Shown here: positions 1 to 5,299 of the stretch, piece by piece | How the letters are laid out: every line of letters begins with the position of its first letter | Position numbering within the stretch: position 1 is the stretch's first letter | DNA from: Candidatus Sumerlaeota bacterium | GTDB taxonomy: Bacteria; Sumerlaeota; Sumerlaeia; UBA8349 | Assembly: GCA_003501375.1 (NCBI GenBank) | Contig: DNPO01000325.1 | Span: forward strand, 711-9,641 | Reading direction: 5' to 3' | Length of the DNA stretch: 8,931 bases | Position numbers and translations under genes: made by a program | The notes under the pieces: generated by a model | The model's database searches: none | Seen by the model: the letters and a program-made list of their open reading frames with translations, nothing else | Told to the model about the DNA's origin: nothing

Positions 1-65
1 TTGAATTCGCACACAATCAATTATGACAATGGACACAACACTTTAAAAAAAGAGGAGAGCGAATT

Positions 66-638
66 ATGTTTACATCAACTGGAATGGGAAGAAAATTACG
101 TCGCTTCGTTTGTCTGGGAATGCTGGTAGCAATGTTACCGTTGGCACAAGGTTGTTACGGACATTTTCCGATAACACATGCAGTTTACAACATGAATGGC
201 AGCGCCGGGGGGAGCATTGGAGAGGATCGGACACAACACAAACTGGTTCAGTCCGTGCTCTTTTGGGTTCTTTGGATTATCCCCGTCTATCAGGTGTCTA
301 TCTTTGCTGATGCGGTGGTATTGAACCTGATTGAGTTCTGGACCGGCGATACCGTTAATCTCAGCGCGGTGCAAGAACGCGATGGCTCCAAGGTCGCGCT
401 TCAATCGACACCTAATGGGCATGAAGCCGTGTTGACGATCAGTAGCAATGGCAAAACGCTTACCGAACAGCACATGGTCAAGGTTAGTGCGACAATCTTT
501 GAAATGCGCGACGCATCGGGTAACCTGACGGGTACGTTTGAAAAAATGCCAAATGGCAACGTCCAGTTGAGCGACGCGCAGGGTAAAGTCGTCAGGACGC
601 TAACATCCGCCGATATGGCTGCTTTGCCGCGGAACTAA
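66..638 (+). CDS. DUF3332-like putative lipoprotein
   Basis: A 190-aa envelope protein of unknown function. The N-terminus has basic residues (GRKLRR), a hydrophobic stretch and then AQG-Cys30, which reads as a lipoprotein signal peptide. The lipobox is imperfect because Ala rather than Leu sits at -3. After the Cys comes the arrangement typical of DUF3332 proteins: CYG..., a V-Y-N-M-N-G segment, a hydrophobic helix with IIPVY (about residues 60-80) and then DAVVLNLIEFWTG. The C-terminal 100 residues are polar and look like a beta-rich periplasmic domain (residues about 100-185, with repeated G-N/G-K turns). The start is supported by an AGAGGAGAG Shine-Dalgarno 7 nt upstream. It is the first of four short genes on the same strand, probably one transcript; the stop is 20 nt before the next start. 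Family assignment is from remembered motif similarity. Its role is unknown. Confidence 0.8.
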   Translation: MFTSTGMGRKLRRFVCLGMLVAMLPLAQGCYGHFPITHAVYNMNGSAGGSIGEDRTQHKLVQSVLFWVLWIIPVYQVSIFADAVVLNLIEFWTGDTVNLSAVQERDGSKVALQSTPNGHEAVLTISSNGKTLTEQHMVKVSATIFEMRDASGNLTGTFEKMPNGNVQLSDAQGKVVRTLTSADMAALPRN

Positions 639-658
639 TTGAGAAAGGAAAGGGACAT

Positions 659-1202
659 ATGAGTGATTCCACCGCAAACAACTCGATTGTTGCCGTGTTT
701 AACACGCATACGGACGCAGAGGAAGCCATAAAGAAGTTACAACAATCTGGATTTGATATGAAGAACCTGTCCATCATTGCCCGAGACTACCAGGCGGAGG
801 AAAATGTGGTTGGTTACTACAACACGGGCGACCGGGTAAAATACTGGGGCAAGTTGGGTGCTTTTCTGGGGCGGTTTCTGGGGATTGCTCTTTGGCTCGG
901 CATTTTTCATTATCCCCGGAATTGGCCCCATCGTGGTGGGTGGCCCGCTGGTAATGTGGATCGTAGGGGCACTCGAAGGCGCAGCGGTTTTGGGTGGGCT
1001 CAGCGCCGTTGGTGCCGCGCTTTACAGCATCGGTATTCCAAAAGATAGCGTCATTGAATATGAACGTGCTTTGAAAGCGGACAAATTCCTGATCGTTGTT
1101 CATGGAACTCCGGAGGTGCTCAGTTTGGCGCGTGACATCTTGCAAGACGTTAATGGGTACGAAGCCAGCGAGTACACATACCCACCCGCACAACTTTTGT
1201 AG
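659..1202 (+). pseudogene. DUF1269 / general stress protein 17M-like membrane protein, frameshifted
   Basis: Two overlapping frames together make one protein of about 180 aa. The first frame (from ATG 659, Shine-Dalgarno AAGGAAAGGG) gives an N-terminal ferredoxin-like half with IVAVFNTHTDAEEAIKKLQ, then GYYNTGDRVKYWGKLGAF. The expected continuation WGGFWGLLFGSAFF, the glycine-rich membrane hairpin IPGIGPIVVGGPLVMWIVGA and the C-terminal ALYSIGIPKDSVIEYERALK and DKFLIVVHG segments are in the +1 frame and end at 1202. The shift maps to one extra base at about 866: GCT TTT (C) TGG GGC. Without a shift, translation runs in the wrong frame to a stop at 1046-1048 and gives a 129-aa product with an arginine-rich tail. 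The downstream half is well preserved, so this is either a recent indel, an assembly error or a recoding site. Known relatives are induced by stress and lie near the inner membrane; the biochemical role is unknown. Confidence 0.75.
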
Positions 1203-1221
1203 TGCAAAAGGGGGAATTATT

Positions 1222-1374
1222 ATGTTGCGAATGATCGCATTGGTACTGATTGTGCTGTGGCTGTTAGGACTGGTGAGCAGTTACACAATAGGCGGATTCA
1301 TCCATATCCTGCTGGTGGTCGCCATTATTGTTATCTTGCTCAACGTTATCCAAAGCCGACGAGCGGTTTTGTAA
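1222..1374 (+). CDS. lmo0937-like small membrane protein (DUF5670 type)
   Basis: A 50-aa, highly hydrophobic protein. It starts MLRMIALVLIVLWLLGL, has the motif SSYTIGGFIHILLVVAII and ends in a short basic tail (QSRRAVL). This pattern, two short membrane helices joined by a YT-GGFIH turn, is that of the lmo0937 family of small membrane proteins, known as stress-associated but with no defined function. I chose the ATG at 1222 because an AAAAGGGGG Shine-Dalgarno lies about 7 nt upstream and the protein then has the usual family length; an in-frame ATG at 1096 is buried in the preceding gene. The gap to the upstream stop is 19 nt, which fits co-transcription with the neighbouring envelope genes. 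Confidence 0.8.
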   Translation: MLRMIALVLIVLWLLGLVSSYTIGGFIHILLVVAIIVILLNVIQSRRAVL

Positions 1375-1407
1375 CTTAATGCATCGGTTTACGGAAGGGG
1401 GGGGATC

Positions 1408-1653
1408 ATGAAAACAAACATCGTTGTGGGAACAATTCTCATTGTGGTAGGCATCGCCGCCTTTGCATTACAAGGCATCACCTACACAACCCGAGAAAAA
1501 GCCGTCGATATTGGCCCGATTCAGGTAACCACCGAGAAGAGCCATAACATCCCCCTCCCTCCGATAGTCGGAGCCGTTGCAATCGTTGGCGGTATTGTGG
1601 TGTTGGTCGTGGGATGGAAAGCGGGTGCCAATGCCAACCCGCCGCGTTCATGA
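1408..1653 (+). CDS. Small two-helix membrane protein, function unknown
   Basis: An 81-aa protein with two predicted membrane helices (about residues 4-22 and 52-70) flanking a polar loop. The loop contains QGITYTTREKAVDIGPIQV, then a TTEKSHNIPLPP segment that leads into the second helix. I recall similar short proteins with the TYTTREKxxDxGPxQ motif as uncharacterised, often beside other small envelope genes. I do not assign a Pfam family. A very G-rich Shine-Dalgarno (GGAAGGGGGGGG) precedes the ATG. The gene lies 33 nt after the lmo0937-like gene and is the last of the four-gene run. A second stop codon (TAA) follows the TGA almost directly. Confidence 0.75.
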   Translation: MKTNIVVGTILIVVGIAAFALQGITYTTREKAVDIGPIQVTTEKSHNIPLPPIVGAVAIVGGIVVLVVGWKAGANANPPRS

Positions 1654-1703
1654 TAAAAATGTGTGCTTTTCTAATAGCATCCAATGCGAAACAGGGGAGT
1701 GGC

Positions 1704-1847
1704 AAACGCGTGAACAACCGAATTCATCAGTTTTCGTGTTTTGACCAATTTCTCGCCATGGCGTTCGCCCAACTAACCGGGCGTGAAAGCCTCGCGATAT
1801 TGAAACTTGTTTTGCGCACGATGGATTCCAAACTCTACCGGTACTGA
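1704..1847 (+). pseudogene. Decayed IS4-type transposase N-terminal fragment
   Basis: The frame reads KRVNNRIHQFSCFDQF, then LAMAFAQLTGRESL, which closely matches the N-terminal DUF4372-type region of IS4-family transposases (FSCWDQFLCMAFAQLT-RESLRDIE). The copy is broken. Around 1791-1793 one base is missing, and the adjacent frame then reads RDIETC (cgc gat att gaa act tgt, 1793-1810). One extra T near 1811 restores the first frame, which continues LRTMDSKLYR before a TGA at 1845. The repaired protein therefore reads ...RESL-RDIETC-LRTMDSKLYR, as expected for the family. No catalytic DDE region, full transposase or convincing terminal inverted repeats are visible, so this is a short fossil rather than a mobile element. 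It fills most of the gap between the envelope gene run and the terminator at 1869. Recognition is by eye. Confidence 0.65.
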
Positions 1848-1868
1848 AAATCGCCATCTCTAAAAAAT

Positions 1869-1921
1869 ATCGCCACTGGGCAAGAGAGGTATAGCAATGT
1901 ATCCCTTTGCCCAGTGGCGAT
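1869..1921 (-). terminator. Intrinsic terminator of the minus-strand membrane protein gene, possibly bidirectional
   Basis: A perfect 15-bp inverted repeat, ATCGCCACTGGGCAA (1869-1883) and TTGCCCAGTGGCGAT (1907-1921), encloses a 23-nt loop. On the minus strand the stem is followed almost at once by six T (complement of A 1862-1867). It starts 25 nt after the stop of the minus-strand gene at 1947, so it is its natural terminator. On the plus strand the stem is followed only by TTATTGTATT, a weak U tract, so termination of transcripts from the upstream + genes is possible but less certain. Confidence 0.8.
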
Positions 1922-1946
1922 TATTGTATTGAAAGACCAGTGTTTT

Positions 1947-2333
1947 TTATCCCCAGGAAGCAACGGGTGGAACCAGCACATGGAGCAGGAGTAACGAACT
2001 TAAGGAGAATAAAGCGCAAAAAATAACAAGCGCTGCGGGGGTGGTAGTCAGCATTCCCGGTAATATTTTGATGAACACAAATAACAACACTGCATTGAGT
2101 AAAAAAGAGGCAAAAAGAAGTTGGACGATAGGCAGCCCTGCCTCCACTGCAAAATGGCTTGCGATATAACCACCAACAATCAAGTTAAGTGGAGCAATGA
2201 CAAAAATCACCTCCAAGTACCCCGGCAAGCCCTCGACGGTAATACGATTGGAAAACAACTGAATTAGGAGGAAAAAGTAGCCAATGAGCAGCAGCCACTT
2301 TGCGGTTAAGTCCATGAAGTTGCTTGCATCCAT
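1947..2333 (-). CDS. Four-helix integral membrane protein, function unknown
   Basis: A 128-aa hydrophobic protein with about four membrane helices. In order these are WLLLIGYFFLLIQLF (about residues 12-26), a long segment around EVIFVIAPLNLIVGGYI, a third around PIVQLLFASFLLNAVLLFVFI and a last around ALVIFCALFSLSSLLLLHVLV. I see no catalytic motif and do not recognise the family. I chose the ATG at 2333 (protein MDASNF...) because AAGGAA lies 7 nt upstream; an in-frame ATG at 2366 would add 11 mostly polar residues and has no clear ribosome site. The gene is transcribed away from the sensor kinase, with which it shares a region of about 230 bp, and ends 25 nt before a strong terminator, so it is probably monocistronic. 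A membrane partner or target of the kinase is conceivable, but rests on adjacency alone. Confidence 0.7.
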   Translation of the reverse strand: MDASNFMDLTAKWLLLIGYFFLLIQLFSNRITVEGLPGYLEVIFVIAPLNLIVGGYIASHFAVEAGLPIVQLLFASFLLNAVLLFVFIKILPGMLTTTPAALVIFCALFSLSSLLLLHVLVPPVASWG

Positions 2334-2406
2334 GACGTTCTTCCTTCGTGGTATATACTCCACCATGCTCTATGCTTGCTTTTATTTACACACATCGCTC
2401 TCGTCA

Positions 2407-2435
2407 TTGCATCGTCCGATTGGTGTTTTTATAGT
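2407..2435 (+). promoter_or_regulatory. Possible sigma70-type promoter for the sensor kinase
   Basis: TTGCAT (2407-2412) and TATAGT (2430-2435) are separated by 17 nt. The -10 matches consensus at 5 of 6 positions; the -35 matches at only 3 of 6. A start near 2442 would leave a leader of about 125 nt before the kinase ATG. The intergenic region is AT-rich and must also hold the divergent promoter of the minus-strand gene, for which I see no clear hexamer pair. This is a motif match only. Confidence 0.3.
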
Positions 2436-2566
2436 TCAACAGTGCCAAGCAACGCCATAAAAAACGTCAATTCGCTTGCTTTATTTTTCAACTTACGGTA
2501 AGACGTAGGGGAAGGATATGGAGAAGTGTAGCGCCCCAAAATTTTGCATTACACGGATATTCAGTC

Positions 2567-4231
2567 ATGGAACAAGAATTTTCTTCTCCTCTGGAAACTG
2601 GCCCGGAAGGGCTTGCAATCAACCAACAGGCATATCTGGATATCTTTTCGCATCTCAGCAAAATTATTGCTCAAACAACTAATTTGCGGGATTTGGTTTG
2701 CGCTGCAGTTGAGGTGATACAAACCATTTTACAGGTGGATAATTGTTCCATCATGCTACTGAATCCTGAGGGAACTGCTTTGACCATGCAGGCTTCCACG
2801 GTGATTTCCGAGGAACTATGGCGATCTATTAGCATGCCTTTAGGCACCGGAATTGCCGGAAGCGTGATGAAAACGGGGCGCTCCATTATGGGAGGGCGTT
2901 CGGATCTTCGAGCGGAAGATGCGCGTGAAATACAAACGTCCTCTGATCCTCGCTCCCAGAAGTACAGGACGGATTCCTTCATTTGTGTTCCGCTGCGTTT
3001 TGGGAAAAATATTCTTGGCGTTATCAACATCACGGATCGGATGGATCGGCGTACCCTAGCGGCGTCTGATCAGGATATGCTGGAAGCGATTGCGCGATTG
3101 ATTGCCTCCGCTGTGAATAATCATTTTTTGTGGGTACGGACGCGTGAATCGCGTGAGCACATGACGCGGGTATTGGAAGGGTTGCCGATAGGGATGTTTA
3201 CCATTACCTCCTCCGGCCACCTGACTCTCTGTAACAAGGCAGCACGAAAAGTTCTCGAATTAAAAATTGATGAGGAACTGGACAAGTCTTGGGAGCATTA
3301 TTTTATCGGTTCGGAAAGCAGTCATATTGCCAAGGCGTTGACGGTGCTGTCGCGTGGAGAATCTTCCTTCAGTACAGAGTTTGAACTCAAGGATAAAAGC
3401 GGACAGGTGATGCGAAGCGTGCGTCTTTCGGCGTTGGAAGCGGAAGAACTCACGCCGCTGGACAGGCGGCATATTCTCTTTCTGGTGGAAGATTTACAAC
3501 AGATGCGCGAATTGTGGGAATTGCGCCGTAGCGATCAGATGAAGTCCACGTTTCTTTCGATTATTTCGCACGAATTGCGAACACCGTTGGCTTCCATGAA
3601 GGGGGCAATCCATCTTCTGAATCAGTTTTTTCCGCAGGAGTTGCGCGAAAAAACTGAGCGTCTCTTCTCTATCCTGAATCGCAATAGCGACCGACTTACA
3701 CGGCTGGTGAACAATATTCTGGACGTGATGGATTTGGAGGGGGACAACCTGACCTTGTATCGTAAACGCACCGACCTACATGAATTGGCGGGACGTATTG
3801 CGAAAAAATTTGAAGTGGCCGAGGTGGAGAAAAAAATCATCTGGAACAGCGAATTTTCTGCGACCACTTGGGAATTATACGTGGATGAGGGGCGCTTTGG
3901 GCAGGTGATTGAGCATCTTTTGGAAAATGCGGTCAAATTTACGCCACCCCAAGGTACCATTACCATTAACACATTTACTCAAAATGGACATTGGGTTTTG
4001 TCCGTGTCGAACACGGGACGTGAGATTAATGCTGAAAATCGCGAAAAGGTTTTCCAACGCTTTTACCAAGTTGACGGTTCGCTCACGCGCGATTCGGGTG
4101 GGAGCGGATTGGGTTTATATCTTTGCAAGGAAATTTTGCGTTTGCATGGTGCCAAAATTTGGGTGGATTCCGATTTTACTGGTGGCGTTTGCTTGAAAAT
4201 TGCTCTGCCAGAGTCGAACACCTTAGATTAA
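2567..4231 (+). CDS. Soluble GAF-PAS sensor histidine kinase
   Basis: A 554-aa kinase without membrane segments, so probably cytoplasmic. Domain order: a GAF domain (about residues 39-188, with VDNCSIMLLN and a FICVPLRFGKNILGVINI core), a PAS domain (about 196-312, opening REHMTRVLEGLPIGMFTIT), a short coiled linker, a HisKA dimerisation domain with H-box SIISHELRTPLASMKG (phospho-acceptor His335), and a HATPase_c domain. In the last, the N-box is HLLENAVKFTPPQG (Asn454), the F-box VFQRFYQ and the G2 loop DSGGSGLGL (509-517). The G1 box is atypical: SNTGREI, with Asn for the usual Asp and no second Gly. It should autophosphorylate on His335 and pass phosphate to a response regulator, but none is encoded beside it and there is no receiver domain, so it is an orphan kinase. 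The ligand sensed by GAF or PAS cannot be told. The start has no strong Shine-Dalgarno; the frame is open upstream but offers no better start. Confidence 0.92.
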   Translation: MEQEFSSPLETGPEGLAINQQAYLDIFSHLSKIIAQTTNLRDLVCAAVEVIQTILQVDNCSIMLLNPEGTALTMQASTVISEELWRSISMPLGTGIAGSVMKTGRSIMGGRSDLRAEDAREIQTSSDPRSQKYRTDSFICVPLRFGKNILGVINITDRMDRRTLAASDQDMLEAIARLIASAVNNHFLWVRTRESREHMTRVLEGLPIGMFTITSSGHLTLCNKAARKVLELKIDEELDKSWEHYFIGSESSHIAKALTVLSRGESSFSTEFELKDKSGQVMRSVRLSALEAEELTPLDRRHILFLVEDLQQMRELWELRRSDQMKSTFLSIISHELRTPLASMKGAIHLLNQFFPQELREKTERLFSILNRNSDRLTRLVNNILDVMDLEGDNLTLYRKRTDLHELAGRIAKKFEVAEVEKKIIWNSEFSATTWELYVDEGRFGQVIEHLLENAVKFTPPQGTITINTFTQNGHWVLSVSNTGREINAENREKVFQRFYQVDGSLTRDSGGSGLGLYLCKEILRLHGAKIWVDSDFTGGVCLKIALPESNTLD

Positions 4232-4274
4232 AAAGCGACATCGGCATTCTACGGCATTGCTGTCGCCGCTTTTT
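4230..4274 (+). terminator. Intrinsic terminator after the sensor kinase
   Basis: AAAAAGCG (4230-4237) pairs with CGCTTTTT (4267-4274), and ACA (4238-4240) pairs with TGT (4261-4263) across a small bulge. The 3' arm ends in five T followed by CTG. The left arm overlaps the kinase TAA stop. This separates the kinase gene from purC, so purC needs its own promoter in 4275-4390. Confidence 0.65.
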
Positions 4275-4342
4275 CTGCTGAAACAACTTGCGAATATTGC
4301 CATAATTTAGCACAATTTTTCCTTGCGGCCACCCATGGCGCG

Positions 4343-4372
4343 TTGCATGGACTTGTGCCATGTTCTTATATT
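4343..4372 (+). promoter_or_regulatory. Weak candidate promoter upstream of purC
   Basis: TTGCAT (4343-4348) and TATATT (4367-4372) are 18 nt apart. The match is weak, and a transcript starting about 7 nt after the -10 would begin at the Shine-Dalgarno itself. An inverted repeat CATGGC (4334-4339) / GCCATG (4357-4362) overlaps the -35 and could be an operator, but the arms are only 6 bp. It does not resemble the E. coli PurR box. Confidence 0.2.
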
Positions 4373-4393
4373 TTGAAAAGAGGATTTTGTTTC

Positions 4394-5293
4394 ATGAAAC
4401 CTGCTTTGTTGCAGACGAATTGTCCAAACTTGAAATTGATTGCCCGTGGTAAAGTCCGGGATATTTATGACTTGGGAGAGCACTTGTTGTTGGTTGCTAC
4501 GGATCGTATTTCTACCTTTGACGTTGTATTCCCCAACGGAGTGCCTGACAAGGGGCGTGTTCTGACTCAAATTTCGCGTTTCTGGTTTGAAAAAACTGCT
4601 GGTATTACCCAGAATCACGTGGTGAGTTTTGACGTTGCCGATTTTCCAGAGGAAGCACGCGCCTATGCGGACCAACTGGAAGGCCGTTCGATTCTTTGCA
4701 AAAAGGCTCCCGTGTTTCCTGTGGAGTGTATTGTGCGTGGATACTTGGATGGCTCCGCTTGGGGCGAGTATCAGCGCAACAATGGCAAGGTAGCCTCCGG
4801 CCATGATTTGCCAGCGGGGTTGCGTCAGCGCTCTCAGTTGCCCCAGCCGATTTTCACGCCTTCCACCAAGGAAAGCGAAGGGCATGACATTAATATTACC
4901 GAGGCGCGTTCAAGAGAAATTCTGGGACAGGAAGCATTTGATACGATCCGCAATACCTCGTTGGCTTTGTATGCGTTTGCTCATGAATTTTTGCAGACCA
5001 AGGGCATTACCCTGTGCGATACCAAGTTTGAATTTGGTCGTCGCCCCGATGGTTCTATCATCCTGATCGACGAAGCATTGACTCCTGATTCGTCGCGCTT
5101 TATGGTCAAGGATTCGTACTCGCCGGATGCCGCGCCGATCAGTTTTGACAAGCAGTTTGTGCGCGATTGGGTGCTTTCGACGGGATGGGACAAGAATCCG
5201 CCCGCACCGGTGATTCCTGATGAGATTGTTGCGCAGACACGGCAGCGCTATTTGGAAATTTTTAAACTTATCACGGGGCAGGAAATAAGTTAA
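4394..5293 (+). CDS. purC: Phosphoribosylaminoimidazole-succinocarboxamide synthase (SAICAR synthase)
   Basis: PurC joins CAIR and L-aspartate using ATP to give SAICAR in de novo purine synthesis, in the cytoplasm. The 299-aa protein is the longer form of the family. Visible motifs: the nucleotide-binding GKVRDIYD near the N-terminus (19-26), ATDRISTFDVV, signature 1 PVECIVRGYLDGSAWGEYQ (from residue 109, with Glu111 and Arg115), FTPSTKESEGHD, signature 2 DTKFEFG (209-215) and DEALTPDSSRF (226-236). All key segments are intact. I chose ATG 4394 because AAGAGGA lies 9 nt upstream and the protein then begins directly with the conserved LIARGKVRDIYD region; an upstream in-frame TTG at 4343 adds 17 residues unlike the family. 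No other purine gene is adjacent. The stop is 6 nt before the first glycosyltransferase gene, and a terminator hairpin lies 28 nt after it. Confidence 0.97.
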   Translation: MKPALLQTNCPNLKLIARGKVRDIYDLGEHLLLVATDRISTFDVVFPNGVPDKGRVLTQISRFWFEKTAGITQNHVVSFDVADFPEEARAYADQLEGRSILCKKAPVFPVECIVRGYLDGSAWGEYQRNNGKVASGHDLPAGLRQRSQLPQPIFTPSTKESEGHDINITEARSREILGQEAFDTIRNTSLALYAFAHEFLQTKGITLCDTKFEFGRRPDGSIILIDEALTPDSSRFMVKDSYSPDAAPISFDKQFVRDWVLSTGWDKNPPAPVIPDEIVAQTRQRYLEIFKLITGQEIS

Positions 5294-5299
5294 AAAAAT

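Noticed and set aside
1..40. TTGAAT and TATGAC as promoter hexamers upstream of the first gene
   Set aside because: Spacing is only 15 nt, both matches are weak and the left edge of the window removes context.
1850..1921. Repeated ATCGCCA and the long inverted repeat read as insertion-sequence ends
   Set aside because: The inverted repeat has a short loop and a T tract right after the minus-strand gene, so it is better explained as a terminator; no target-site duplication is visible.
2491..2501. Palindrome CTTAC-G-GTAAG in the kinase leader
   Set aside because: Five-bp arms with one central base are expected by chance in a few hundred bases, and no second copy is seen.
4307..4885. 192-codon minus-strand open frame over the purC promoter and 5' half
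   Set aside because: Antisense shadow of an intact, conserved purC with no recognisable domain.
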